NCBI GenBank assembly: GCA_963763085.1
Contig: CAVXNB010000001.1
Span: 310,001-374,000, forward strand
Source: CAVXNB01 sp963763085
GTDB taxonomy: Bacteria; Actinomycetota; Acidimicrobiia; Acidimicrobiales; Bog-793
Reading direction: 5' to 3'
Length of the DNA: 64,000 nucleotides
The first letter of the stretch is position 1. Each line of letters starts with the position of its first letter. Of the stretch, positions 1 to 8,437 are shown piece by piece. The translations under genes and the position numbers were made by a program. The notes beneath the pieces are model-generated. The model worked only from the letters and a program-made list of their open reading frames with translations. It searched no databases and was not told the DNA's origin.

Positions 1-108
1 AAGGGCGTCGGGGATCTCGGCGAACAGGTCGTCAAGATCGGAGACGCCCAGGAAGGCGAGCATCTCGGCGATCTCGGCGTCGGTATGTGGCACGAACGGT
101 GCGGTCAC
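1..108 (-). CDS. gcvPA: Glycine dehydrogenase (decarboxylating) subunit 1, N-terminal part
   Basis: The first 36 codons of a gene that continues past the left edge. The product begins MTAPFVPHTDAEIAEMLAFL, which matches the N-terminus of GcvPA, one half of the split P-protein that decarboxylates glycine and loads the aminomethyl group on lipoyl-GcvH. The GTG start overlaps the gcvT stop (GTGA, 105-108), so the two are translationally coupled. Assignment rests on a short stretch plus the gcvT neighbour; the split (PA/PB) form is inferred from the N-terminal sequence. Confidence 0.8.
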   Translation of the reverse strand, partial: MTAPFVPHTDAEIAEMLAFLGVSDLDDLFAEIPDAL

Positions 109-1244
109 GAACGCGTCCTTTCCGTGGGGTTGGAGTCCGTGCCGGAAGGACCGCCGGCGGGGGGCGGTGTACGCGGCTGCGACTCTGTGGCCGGCTGCAG
201 CCGCTGGAACGGAGGCTTCACGACCGTCGCCGGCGCTCTCCCTCCGCGCAATGCGATGTCCACCTCGGCGCCGATGCCGACCCCAGGAGGTAGGAAGGCG
301 AGCGCGATCCCCCGCTGCAGCACGGGAGAGAAGTTGCCGCTCGTGACCTCGCCCGCGATCTCCCCGCCGACGAGGACCGCGTCCTTGGCGCGCGGCGGCC
401 GGCGACCCTCTGCGAGCAGGCCTCGAAGGCGTCGCCACGGCCCGGAGATACGCTCGGCTTCCAACGGCTCACGCCCACGAAACGGTCCCTTGTCCCAGCT
501 CACCACCCACCCCAGGCCTGCCTGGAGCGGGGTGATGCCCGGCCCGAGCTCGTGGCCGTGGAGCGGAAGGCCGGCTTCGAGACGGAGCGTGTCGCGAGCG
601 CCGAGTCCCGCCGGCCGGACGCCGGCGCCGACGACGGCACGCCAGAATTCGGCTGCAACGTCCACCGGCACGGCACACTCGACGCCGTCCTCGCCGGTGT
701 AGCCCGTGCCGGCGACCCGGCACGGTGACCCGCCGAACTCGAAACCACCCACCGCGAAATGCCCCACCGCCGCCGCCTCGGGCGCAACGGTCGCGAGCCG
801 CTCCCTCGCCCGTGGTCCCTGCACGGCGATGACCGCCCGCTCTCCAGTCACGTCCTCGCCCCCGAGCACCGAGATGACACGGTCGGTGTTCGAAGCGTTC
901 GGCATCACGTCGAAGGACTCGTCGGAGACCCACCACACGATGAGGTCGTCAAGGACCGAAGCATCCGTTTCGTCGAGGAGGTGTTGGTACTGGGCGCGTC
1001 CGGGCCCGATGCGGTTGAGGTCGTTTGTAAGGTTTGTCTGCAACAGCTGGAGGCTGTCGGGACCTTCGACCCGCACCGTGCCGAGGTGGCTGACATCGAA
1101 GACCGCCGAGTCGCTCCGGCAAGCGAGGTGCTCGGCGATCGTGCCGTCCCGATACGCGAGCGGCATCTCCCAGCCGCCGAAGTCGACCAGCCTGGCGCCG
1201 AGCTCGACGTGCTCGGCGTACAGGCAGGTGCGGCGCAGGCTCAC
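105..1244 (-). CDS. gcvT: Aminomethyltransferase (glycine cleavage T protein)
   Basis: 379 aa. It transfers the methylene carbon from aminomethyl-lipoyl-GcvH to tetrahydrofolate and releases ammonia, in the cytoplasm. The N-terminus (YAEHVELGARLVDFGGWEMP) and the segments FDVSHLGTVRVEGPD, GYTGEDGVE and ARDTLRLEAGLPLHGHEL are typical T-protein motifs, and the length is normal for the family. GTG start with a 4-bp overlap to the upstream small gene, and a 4-bp overlap with gcvPA downstream, so it lies in a tight operon. The last ~25 residues are Pro/Thr-rich and probably disordered. Confidence 0.95.
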   Translation of the reverse strand: MSLRRTCLYAEHVELGARLVDFGGWEMPLAYRDGTIAEHLACRSDSAVFDVSHLGTVRVEGPDSLQLLQTNLTNDLNRIGPGRAQYQHLLDETDASVLDDLIVWWVSDESFDVMPNASNTDRVISVLGGEDVTGERAVIAVQGPRARERLATVAPEAAAVGHFAVGGFEFGGSPCRVAGTGYTGEDGVECAVPVDVAAEFWRAVVGAGVRPAGLGARDTLRLEAGLPLHGHELGPGITPLQAGLGWVVSWDKGPFRGREPLEAERISGPWRRLRGLLAEGRRPPRAKDAVLVGGEIAGEVTSGNFSPVLQRGIALAFLPPGVGIGAEVDIALRGGRAPATVVKPPFQRLQPATESQPRTPPPAGGPSGTDSNPTERTRS

Positions 1245-1573
1245 CCCGCCAATCTAGACGTGGCCTCCGGCACGTACTTGCCCAGGAGACCGAAGACGTC
1301 CCGACGGTAGAGCACTCGTACCTGCACATCGGGGTACAGCTCGGCCATCCGGCGCAGCTTGCGGTTCTTCACCGTCACGAGCTCCTGGCGGAGCGTCGTC
1401 AGCTCCAGGAACAGGCCATGCTCGCTCAGGTAGAAGTCCGGGCGGAAAGCGCTCGTCGCCTGCCCGTCAGGGCCCCAGGCGAGCACGAACTCGACCGGCT
1501 CGTACTCCCATCGGACCTCGTAGTAGTCCAGGAGCTCGGCGAACAGGCGCTCGGAGTCGTGGGCGAACCGCAC
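1241..1573 (-). CDS. Small PD-(D/E)XK nuclease-like protein, function unknown
   Basis: 110 aa, GTG start, overlapping the gcvT start by 4 bp. The pattern F-R-P-D-F-Y-L, then L-F-L-E-L-T-T-L, then conserved K-N-R-K-L-R-R resembles the D...E-x-T/K core of very short PD-(D/E)XK-fold domains. Catalysis is not proven: the usual E-x-K is E-x-T here. It sits inside the glycine-cleavage/MerR cluster, and from memory similar sequences occur beside HPRT genes in other actinobacteria. A role in DNA or nucleotide metabolism is only an inference from fold and context. No other domain is visible. Confidence 0.7.
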   Translation of the reverse strand: MRFAHDSERLFAELLDYYEVRWEYEPVEFVLAWGPDGQATSAFRPDFYLSEHGLFLELTTLRQELVTVKNRKLRRMAELYPDVQVRVLYRRDVFGLLGKYVPEATSRLAG

Positions 1574-1627
1574 CGCGGCGTGCGGTGGCGGCTCGGATCT
1601 CCGTGGGCGGTGCCGGCCGGGGTGCGT

Positions 1628-2149
1628 CTAGCCTCCCTCGGCCAGGCGTGACGGTTCGGCGGTTGCCTCGGGTTCCGAGGCGACGGAGCCTCCGGAGGTA
1701 CCGGCATCCCGGCTCTCGCTCGCGGCGGGAACGTCGTCTATACGGAGGATGGCGGCATCGACCTCGCCGACGACCCCGGCGAGCGGGACGACGTTGAAGA
1801 CGCCCTGGCCACCGCGCAGCAGGTCGATGATCTCTTCCCCCGTGCGCATGAGCACGGACCCCTCGCCGGCGATGACGAGGTTCGCAGACGTGAGATCCTC
1901 GCCGACCGACTCCCGGAGGCACTCGATCGCGCGTCTGGCCTGACGCAGGTTGACCCCCCCGTCGAGGAGCTGCTTGATCACCTTCAGCTCGAGCAGGTCC
2001 CGGTACGAGTACAACCGCTGGGAACCGCTGCCTCGTGCCTTCGCCAGGGACGGACGGCTCAGGCCGGTCCGGTCCCAGTAGTCGAGCTGGCGGTACGTGA
2101 TGCCGACGATGCCGCAGACCTGCGGCCCGCGAAAGCCCGCTTGATCCAT
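1628..2149 (-). CDS. MerR-family transcriptional regulator (Rv1830-like)
   Basis: 173 aa. An N-terminal MerR winged helix (residues ~10-75: ITYRQLDYWDRTGLSRPS, RLYSYRDLLELKVIKQLLDGGV) is followed by an effector part (LVIAGEGSVLMRTGEEIIDLL) seen in the short MerR proteins next to DUF151 genes in Actinobacteria. The C-terminal ~25 residues are low-complexity. It lacks the Cys ligands of metal-sensing MerRs. Position between the DUF151 gene and gcvT matches the mycobacterial Rv1828-1832 order. It probably binds promoters in this neighbourhood; the ligand is unknown. Confidence 0.88.
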   Translation of the reverse strand: MDQAGFRGPQVCGIVGITYRQLDYWDRTGLSRPSLAKARGSGSQRLYSYRDLLELKVIKQLLDGGVNLRQARRAIECLRESVGEDLTSANLVIAGEGSVLMRTGEEIIDLLRGGQGVFNVVPLAGVVGEVDAAILRIDDVPAASESRDAGTSGGSVASEPEATAEPSRLAEGG

Positions 2150-2358
2150 CTCGTGCCCCTGTCGCTAGCTACCGCCTGGCCCTTCGTCCTAAACGGACGA
2201 CAGTGCGGTAGTTACACCCTCGTAATGAAGGCTACGGCTAGGGCGGCTCGACGTCAACCACCGCTCGAGTGTCCTGACCTGGGCTTGGAGCGAGACGTCT
2301 ACTGCAGCTTGACCTTGAGGGTTCCGGCGGGCCGATCCGAGGCGCCCGCCGGGGCCGT
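2150..2358. other. Intergenic gap between MerR and DUF151 genes
   Basis: About 210 bases without a convincing gene on either strand. It must hold the promoter of the minus-strand MerR/gcvT/gcvPA unit. I see no strong hairpin and no clear consensus promoter. Confidence 0.5.
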
Positions 2359-2862
2359 TCAGGAGGTGAAATCCTCCGGGCGGATCCGGTCCAGAAACTC
2401 CCGGAATTCCCCAACGAGCTCATCCGGGTTCCCGTCGACCGTGACGTCGTCGTCGTCGGGCTCGATCACAAGGCCTTCGGCCTCCATGAGGTCGTCCGAG
2501 ACGTACAGCGGAGATCGTGTCCGGGTCGCGAGCGCGATCGCGTCGGACGGCCGGCAGGAAACGATCAGATCGCGTTCGCCCGAACGAAGATGAAGCTCGG
2601 CGAAGAACGTCCCGTCGCGGAGCTCGGTCACGAGCACCCGCACGACTTTGGCACCGAGGGCCTCGACGAGCTCGCGCATGAGGTCGTGGCTCATGGGGCG
2701 GGGCGGCTCGACGCCCTGAAGAGCGAACGCGATGGCGGTCGCCTCGGGCCCGCCGACGAAGATCGGCAGCGAACGACGAGCGCCTTCCGTCTCTTCGAGC
2801 AGCACGACCGGGGTACTCGACCCCAGGTCGACTCGTACGGCCCTCAGGTGCACCTCGACCAT
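2359..2862 (-). CDS. Bifunctional nuclease family (DUF151/BFN) protein
   Basis: 167 aa, the usual length. MVEVHLRAVRVDLGSSTPVVLL, LPIFVGGPEATAIAFALQG, RPMSHDLM and LIVSCRPSDAIALATRTRSP are the hallmark segments of the DUF151 domain (residues 1-130), whose plant members have DNase/RNase activity; bacterial function is unclear. The C-terminus is acidic (PDDDDV). It is the counterpart of M. tuberculosis Rv1829 and keeps the same neighbours. Ten bases separate it from the hpt stop upstream, so it is probably co-transcribed. Confidence 0.92.
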   Translation of the reverse strand: MVEVHLRAVRVDLGSSTPVVLLEETEGARRSLPIFVGGPEATAIAFALQGVEPPRPMSHDLMRELVEALGAKVVRVLVTELRDGTFFAELHLRSGERDLIVSCRPSDAIALATRTRSPLYVSDDLMEAEGLVIEPDDDDVTVDGNPDELVGEFREFLDRIRPEDFTS

Positions 2863-2871
2863 GACAGCAAC

Positions 2872-3441
2872 TTACCGCCGTGAGAGCCGGTCGAACATCG
2901 CATCCGGCTCGGTGCGCAATTCGGCCTCGTCAGCGACCTCCAGCCCCGGCAAATTGCGGTATCGCTCGTCGAAATCGAGGCCGTAGCCGACGACGTACTC
3001 GTCGCCGATGACGCGCCCGACATAGCGGATGTCGACGGGGAGCAGCCGCCGGCTCTGGCGGTCCAAGAGCGCGCACGCCGCGGTCGACCGGGCCCGGCGC
3101 AGGGCGATGAGCCGGAGCACGTACCCGAGTGTGAGCCCGGTGTCGACGAGGTCCATCACGACGACGACGTCGCGTCCGGTGACGTCGAGGTCGAGATCCT
3201 TGGTCACGCGCACGCGCGTCTGGCCGTCCCCGTAGGCAGACAGGACGAGGAAGTCCAGCTCGCACGGACCGGGGAGCTCTCGGACGAGGTCGGCGAGAAA
3301 GCAGACGCTTCCCTTCAAGAGCGCGACGAGCACGACCCCGTCCGGGTAGTCCCGGGCGATCTCGGCTCCGAGCCGGCGTGCGATGGAGGCGAGCTCTCCG
3401 CGGTCGAGCAGGGTACCGACCGCGGCCTCGGGGTGACTCAC
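2872..3441 (-). CDS. hpt: Hypoxanthine phosphoribosyltransferase
   Basis: About 189 aa from the GTG at 3441, chosen because it overlaps the upstream MerR stop as GTGA and follows a G-rich ribosome-binding stretch; a longer reading frame to 3480 also exists. It salvages hypoxanthine/guanine with PRPP. Visible motifs are VALLKGSVCFLADLVREL (PPi loop), the PRPP loop VVVMDLVDTGLTL (residues ~93-105, with Met where an acidic residue is common) and VGRVIGDEYVVGYGLDFDERYRNLP near the C-terminus. Cytoplasmic. Its insertion between the MerR and DUF151 genes differs from the mycobacterial order. Confidence 0.93.
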   Translation of the reverse strand: MSHPEAAVGTLLDRGELASIARRLGAEIARDYPDGVVLVALLKGSVCFLADLVRELPGPCELDFLVLSAYGDGQTRVRVTKDLDLDVTGRDVVVVMDLVDTGLTLGYVLRLIALRRARSTAACALLDRQSRRLLPVDIRYVGRVIGDEYVVGYGLDFDERYRNLPGLEVADEAELRTEPDAMFDRLSRR

Positions 3442-4778
3442 CCCCCCGTCAGCTCGCGCAGCGTCGCTTGGGAGAAGCACCGCATCAACGCCTCTCCCAG
3501 CTCGGCGAGCTCGGAGAGGCCCTCGATGGCGCGGGCCCTCGCCTCAGGGTTCCGCTGTCTCAAGAGCGGAGTGATCACCTGGGCGTAGAGCCCCGTCTGG
3601 CGATCGGCGGCGTGCTTGAAGATCCGGAGGTGCCGCGCCTCGATGCCGTACGGCGCGAAGCGGGCCGCGAGCTTCGCGACCATGACCGCCTCTTCGTCGT
3701 AACAGGCAACCCCCTTCACGACGCGGCTGGCGATAAGGCCGAAGTTCTCGAGCTCCTCGACGCCGGCCACGTCGAGCCCGCTGGCGCCGGCGACCTCGGC
3801 GACAGAGAAGGCGGTCCCGGACGTGCCGCCACCCGGCAGCCCCGCCGACGAGCGCGTCGAGCCACGAGAGCTGGACGACTTCGCCTCTTGTTGGGTGGCC
3901 GGCCGGCCGGTCTCGCCCGTGGTGGGGCCAGCGGCGGTGGTGGTCTCGGGCCCGGTCTCGGTCGCTGGTTCGGGCGGTGCGCTGTGGCGGCGCTGTCGTC
4001 TCGGGGGCTCGGCCTCGCCGGCCGCGGCTGCCACTGCGGTTGCGCCCGAGGCGCCTGCGGCGATGGCTGCGGCGCCTAGGCCGGCGGCGCCTAGGCCGGC
4101 GGCGCCTGGGCCGGGGGCTCCTGGGCCGGCGGCGGCTGTGGTCGGATCGGCCTCGAACTCAGGCGATTCGTCCGCCGGACGCCGGTGGGTATGTGGCTCC
4201 TCCGCCCGCACCGACCCGGCGGTGCCCGCTCTCGACGCGTGGACGGCGCGCGGCGCCGTCTCGCCGTTGCCCTTGGCCGGCGTCTCCGCCCGGCCTCTCG
4301 TGTCGCTCGTGGCCGGCGCATCGCCACGGCCAGGCACGCCGTTGCTCGGAGGGCTGACCACACCGATGGGCGGGAGCGGCATCCGGGCGGCGACGGCACC
4401 CTCCTGGGCCAGATCTGCCGCTCCGAGGGCGCCGACGAGCGCGGGTTCCGGCTCGCGCCCGAGCTCGGGCTGTCGTTCGGGCGGCGGGTCGCCCATCTCG
4501 AACAACGGCGGGGCGGGCGCGGCCGGGTCGCTCATGCCGTTCTCGAGGCGGCCTTTGATCACCTTGAGGGGGAGGAAGTGCTCGCGCTGCTGGCGGAGGA
4601 TCCAGCGGAGGCGATCGACGTCGGGCTCGTAGAACTTGCGGTAACCGGACGGCGTCCGCTCGGGAACGAGCAGCCCCCGGCTCTCGAGGAAACGGATCTT
4701 CGAGATCGTCACGTCTGGAAACTCCTCACGCAACAACGCGAGAACGTCGCCAATGGCCAGGTAGGAGCGCTCCCCCAC
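3438..4778 (-). CDS. MerR-family regulator with long disordered linker (Rv1828-like)
   Basis: 446 aa, much longer than the ~250 aa Rv1828 type. Residues 1-80 form the winged helix (YLAIGDVLALLREEFPDVTI, SGYRKFYEPDVDRLRWIL). Residues ~325-446 form the second conserved domain (FSVAEVAGASGLDVAGVEEL to the C-terminus). Between them are ~230 residues of Pro/Ala/Gly/Thr-rich sequence, including a short tandem repeat of GAAGL units at 4070-4130. It is 6 bp downstream of the FHA gene and overlaps hpt, so the FHA-MerR-hpt-DUF151 group reads as one operon. Confidence 0.9.
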   Translation of the reverse strand: MGERSYLAIGDVLALLREEFPDVTISKIRFLESRGLLVPERTPSGYRKFYEPDVDRLRWILRQQREHFLPLKVIKGRLENGMSDPAAPAPPLFEMGDPPPERQPELGREPEPALVGALGAADLAQEGAVAARMPLPPIGVVSPPSNGVPGRGDAPATSDTRGRAETPAKGNGETAPRAVHASRAGTAGSVRAEEPHTHRRPADESPEFEADPTTAAAGPGAPGPGAAGLGAAGLGAAAIAAGASGATAVAAAAGEAEPPRRQRRHSAPPEPATETGPETTTAAGPTTGETGRPATQQEAKSSSSRGSTRSSAGLPGGGTSGTAFSVAEVAGASGLDVAGVEELENFGLIASRVVKGVACYDEEAVMVAKLAARFAPYGIEARHLRIFKHAADRQTGLYAQVITPLLRQRNPEARARAIEGLSELAELGEALMRCFSQATLRELTGG

Positions 4779-4784
4779 TGGAAC

Positions 4785-5273
4785 TCAGCCCTGGCTCGTC
4801 GAGAGAAAAACGAGCTTGAACTTGCCCACCTGGACTTCGTCTCCGCCTTTCAGCGTCGCAGCCTCGATCCGCTCCCGGTTGACGTATGTGCCGTTCAGCG
4901 ACCCGATGTCGGCGACGACGTAGTGGCCGGACTCGCGGCGGAACTCGGCGTGCCGGCGGGACACCGTCACGTCGTCCAGGAAGATCTCGCTGTCGGGATG
5001 CCGGCCGACCCGGGTGATCTCGCCCGTCAGCACGTACCGCGCCCCGGCGTCCGGGCCGCGCTTGACGACCAGAACTCCTGTCCCGTCCGACAGTTCTCCT
5101 GCGGGAACGCTGATCTCGTCATCGGCAGGATCACCGGAAGGATCTTCCGGGGCGAAGGAGATCGTCGTATCGGTGGTAGGCAGGAGGGCCGAGCCGCACG
5201 ACGAGCAGAAATTCGACTCGGGCGGGTTCCGGTGGCCGCAGTTGTTGCAGAACACTCCAGTACGGTAGACCAA
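4785..5273 (-). CDS. garA: GarA-like FHA-domain protein with N-terminal zinc ribbon
   Basis: 162 aa. Residues 9-26 carry a CxxC...CxxC zinc ribbon (C9, C12, C23, C26). A TDTTISF segment with a double Thr (36-37) recalls the Thr-Thr phosphorylation site of mycobacterial GarA. Residues ~82-155 are an FHA domain with GRHPDSEI, VSRRHAEF and GSLNGTYVN, which bind phosphothreonine. GarA controls 2-oxoglutarate/glutamate metabolism after phosphorylation by PknB/PknG; the same role here is inferred from the site and from the gcvH-garA-merR order. Confidence 0.88.
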   Translation of the reverse strand: MVYRTGVFCNNCGHRNPPESNFCSSCGSALLPTTDTTISFAPEDPSGDPADDEISVPAGELSDGTGVLVVKRGPDAGARYVLTGEITRVGRHPDSEIFLDDVTVSRRHAEFRRESGHYVVADIGSLNGTYVNRERIEAATLKGGDEVQVGKFKLVFLSTSQG

Positions 5274-5464
5274 GACCTGCGCTGTGCGCTCAAGGGTTTA
5301 ACCAGCTCGGACACGAGCGAGGGTGGCGCAGTTACGCGCCGGAGCGCAGGTCCTGGTCATACTCTGGACGATGGGGAAGCTTCGCGTGTAAGGAATGTTC
5401 CCGCGTTACAAATCATCGACTCCTCGGGAAACGCCGCAACGACGGCGCTCCGAGCGCCGGCTCC

Positions 5465-5845
5465 TCAGGTTTCGGTGAACGCCCGGTACCCGGCGGCGTC
5501 CAGCAACTCGTCGAACTCGCTCGGATCTGTTGGTTCGAGGACACAGAGCCAACCCTCGCCGTAGGGATCGGTGTTGATGCGCTCGGGCTCGTCGGTCAGG
5601 GATACGTTGACCTCCGCCACCGTCCCGCTGACCGGCGAGTAGACCTGGGAGACAGACTTGGTGGACTCGACCTCGCCGAGCTCGCCGCTCTTGTTGACGG
5701 TGCCCCCGACGGGCGGGAGCTGGACGAAGACGACGTCGCCGAGGGCGTCCTGTGCGAAGTCGGTGAGCCCGACCCTCACCATGCCGTCCTCGAGGCGGGC
5801 CCACTCGTGGTCGGAGGTGTATCGAAGCTCCTCAGGGACGTCCAT
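5465..5845 (-). CDS. gcvH: Glycine cleavage system H protein
   Basis: 126 aa, normal length. It is the lipoyl carrier that shuttles aminomethyl groups between P, T and L proteins. The lipoyl site is the lysine in GEVESTKSVSQVYSP (K63), and the start YTSDHEWARLEDG and the end AGYRAF are family-typical. About 190 bp separate it from the FHA gene downstream, so it may have its own transcript. gcvT and gcvPA lie ~4 kb further down on the same strand. Confidence 0.95.
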   Translation of the reverse strand: MDVPEELRYTSDHEWARLEDGMVRVGLTDFAQDALGDVVFVQLPPVGGTVNKSGELGEVESTKSVSQVYSPVSGTVAEVNVSLTDEPERINTDPYGEGWLCVLEPTDPSEFDELLDAAGYRAFTET

Positions 5846-5938
5846 CGCTCATGGCTCCTTTGGGTTGCCAGCCGGCTCTTCGGCGCTGACGGGGATCGTA
5901 GCGAGCGACCCGGCCGAATGCCCGGTCCCCCTACCGGG

Positions 5939-8437
5939 TCAGGACGCGCCTTCGGTCAGGATCCACTCGACGTCGGCCGCGGTCCGCTCGACCCGCTCGG
6001 TGGCCTCGGCCCTGGTCCTCGCCTCGGCGTGGATGTGGGTGACCGGCGTCTCGGGATCAGGCAGCACGAGGGTCCAGCCGTTGGCGTCGGTCATCTTGAC
6101 CCCGTCCAGGAGGAACAGCCCCGACGGATCGGCGCGCTCGACGAGGGTCCTCATGACGAGGCCCTTCTGCTCGAACGGCGTCGGAACCTCCCGCCTGACG
6201 ATGGCGGTCTTCGGGAGCGATGCCACGACCCGCGACAGCACCCTTTGGCCGGACGCGAGGAGCGACAGCAGGCGCACCAGCGTCGCGACGGCATCGAACG
6301 CAGGCAGGAACTGCGGGAACACGTAGCCCCCCGAAGTATTGGCCGCAAAACGGACCCCCGGCGCATCAGCCGCCTCCAGCAGCTGGGCCGCCGACATCTT
6401 GGTCCGGAGGACGCTCGAGCCGGTAGCGGCACAGATCGCCTCCACTTCCCGGCTTGCGTCGACGGGCACGGCGATCTGTCCGCCCGGCTCCGCCGTCGTG
6501 ACGAGCTGGGTGAGCATGAGCAGGGCCTCGTCGTCCTCGAGCACGTAGCCCGTGTCGTCCACGAGGGTGAGCTGCTCGCCGTCGGGATCCATCATGGCGC
6601 CGAGATTGGCGCCCGAGGAGCGGACGAGCTCGCCCAGCCGGGTCGCGTGGACGCTGCGGTCGAAGCTCATGACCCCCGGGGTCGAGACGTTGGGGTTGAT
6701 GCCGAGCACGTCCGCGCCGAGCTTCGCGAGCACGTTCGGCATCACGAAGCTGGCCGTACCGAACGCGTAGTCGAGAACGAGCTTGAAACCACCCGTCCGG
6801 ATGGCGTCGAGGTCCACGAGGCCGGCGAGCTCGTTGGTGTAGAGCTCCAGCGTCCTCGACGCAAAGCCGATGTCGCCGATCTCGGCCGCCAGCACCCGGC
6901 GCGACTCCTCCCGGTCGTAGAGGCGTTCGATCTTGCGCTGGGCGGCTTCGTCGAGGTCCACGCCGTCCGCATTCAAGAAACGAAGCGCCACCGACTGCGG
7001 ATCCCCCGGCACCAACCGGACCGTGATCCCGCCGAACGTCGTCCCGGTACGGGTCTGGAACCGCGTCACGGGCACGGTCGCCGCCTCCAGGTCCTCGACG
7101 TTGCACCCGGCGGCGGTGATGCCGACCATGGCCGCGCGCTTCAGCATCCGAGCCGCCCGGCTGGAGTCGCGCGACACGGTCACCGTGGCGCCCTTCGGGA
7201 GCGTCGTCGCGTACGCCATGGCGACGCGCAACGCCACCTCGGGCGAGAGGTCCACGTTGGCGATGCCGGCCACGCCGAGACGGCCGAACAGGCTCCTCGA
7301 TCCTCGGGACTCCCAGATGATCGAGGAGTTCACGACGGCGCCCGCCTCGATGATCTTGTGCGGGTAAACCTTCACGCCGGCCCCGACGACGGCCTGGCGC
7401 CCGACTCTCGACCCCTCGCCGAGCACGACGCCGTCCTCGAGGTGGGCGCCCTGTCGGACGTCGCACGAGCGGGCGATGACACAGCCCCGGGCGCTCACGG
7501 ACGGGGCGAGGTACACGTTGTCGTGAATGACGCACCGCTCGAGGATGGTGTTGTCGCCGACGCGCACGTTGGAACCGAGTACGCAGTGACCGCGAAGCTC
7601 GACGTCGGCTCCGATCCGGCAGTTGTCGCCGATGAGGGCCGGGCCGACGACGTCGGCCGACGGGTGGATCTCGGCGCCCTCCCCGATCCAGACGCCCGGC
7701 CGGAGCGGGAAGCCCGGCATGTCGATCTGGACCTTGCCGTCGAGGATGTCGGCGTGAGCGCTCAGGTATGCCTCGAGCGTCCCGACGTCCTCCCAGTAGC
7801 CCGAGCTCACGAATCCGTACAGCGGCCGCCCGGCCTCGAGCATCGTGGGGAACACCTCGGACGAGAAGTCGACCGCCCGCCCGCTCGGGATCCAGTCGAA
7901 GACTTCGGGCTCGAGCACGTAGATGCCCGTGTTGATGGTGTCGCTGAAGACTTCGCCCCAGCCCGGTTTCTCGAGGAAGCGGTCGACCCGTCCGTCGGCG
8001 CCGATGATGACGATGCCGAACTCGAGCGGGTTCTCCACCGCTTGCAGGGCGAGCGTGGCGACGGATTCCTGCTTGGCATGGAACTCGACGAGCGCCGTCA
8101 GGTCGACGTCGGTGAGAACGTCGCCCGAGATGACGAGGAAACGGTCGTCCAGCTCGTCACGGGCGTTGAGCACCGAGCCGGCCGTCCCGAGCGGTGTCTC
8201 CTCGGTCGCGTAGACGAGGCGGACTCCCAGCTCCGAGCCGTCCCCGAAGTAGGTGCGGATCGTGCTGGCGAGGAAGCCGACCGTCACCACGATCTCCTCG
8301 AAGCCATGCCGGCGCAGCAGGTGCACGACATGCTCGGCCATAGGGGCGTTCGCCATGGGCAGCATCGGCTTCGGCTGGTTGGCGGTGAGCGGACGCAGGC
8401 GGGTGCCCTCGCCGCCGGCCATGATCACGGCCTTCAT
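5939..8437 (-). CDS. Mannose-1-phosphate guanylyltransferase / degenerate phosphomannomutase fusion
   Basis: 832 aa from the ATG at 8437, which overlaps the upstream stop as ATGA. Residues 1-235 are a nucleotidyltransferase (MKAVIMAGGEGTRLRPLT, KPMLPMANAPMAEH, GTAGSVLNA, ISGDVLTDVDL). Residues ~245-370 are left-handed beta-helix hexapeptide repeats. The rest has a phosphohexomutase fold, but the usual phosphoserine loop TASHNP reads TVRLVPGDP and the Mg loop DGDxDR reads DPDGEQ, so mutase activity is doubtful. It likely makes GDP-mannose or another NDP-sugar for the envelope. This two-part fusion is known in actinobacteria and cyanobacteria. Confidence 0.85.
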   Translation of the reverse strand: MKAVIMAGGEGTRLRPLTANQPKPMLPMANAPMAEHVVHLLRRHGFEEIVVTVGFLASTIRTYFGDGSELGVRLVYATEETPLGTAGSVLNARDELDDRFLVISGDVLTDVDLTALVEFHAKQESVATLALQAVENPLEFGIVIIGADGRVDRFLEKPGWGEVFSDTINTGIYVLEPEVFDWIPSGRAVDFSSEVFPTMLEAGRPLYGFVSSGYWEDVGTLEAYLSAHADILDGKVQIDMPGFPLRPGVWIGEGAEIHPSADVVGPALIGDNCRIGADVELRGHCVLGSNVRVGDNTILERCVIHDNVYLAPSVSARGCVIARSCDVRQGAHLEDGVVLGEGSRVGRQAVVGAGVKVYPHKIIEAGAVVNSSIIWESRGSRSLFGRLGVAGIANVDLSPEVALRVAMAYATTLPKGATVTVSRDSSRAARMLKRAAMVGITAAGCNVEDLEAATVPVTRFQTRTGTTFGGITVRLVPGDPQSVALRFLNADGVDLDEAAQRKIERLYDREESRRVLAAEIGDIGFASRTLELYTNELAGLVDLDAIRTGGFKLVLDYAFGTASFVMPNVLAKLGADVLGINPNVSTPGVMSFDRSVHATRLGELVRSSGANLGAMMDPDGEQLTLVDDTGYVLEDDEALLMLTQLVTTAEPGGQIAVPVDASREVEAICAATGSSVLRTKMSAAQLLEAADAPGVRFAANTSGGYVFPQFLPAFDAVATLVRLLSLLASGQRVLSRVVASLPKTAIVRREVPTPFEQKGLVMRTLVERADPSGLFLLDGVKMTDANGWTLVLPDPETPVTHIHAEARTRAEATERVERTAADVEWILTEGAS

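Noticed and set aside
3823..5564. Long plus-strand open frames (269 and 459 aa) opposite the MerR and FHA genes
   Set aside because: Mirror frames of GC-rich genes; no start signal, no family pattern, and the minus-strand products are clear.
5846..5938. Possible glycine riboswitch before gcvH
   Set aside because: The leader is under 100 bases and shows none of the tandem aptamer pattern.
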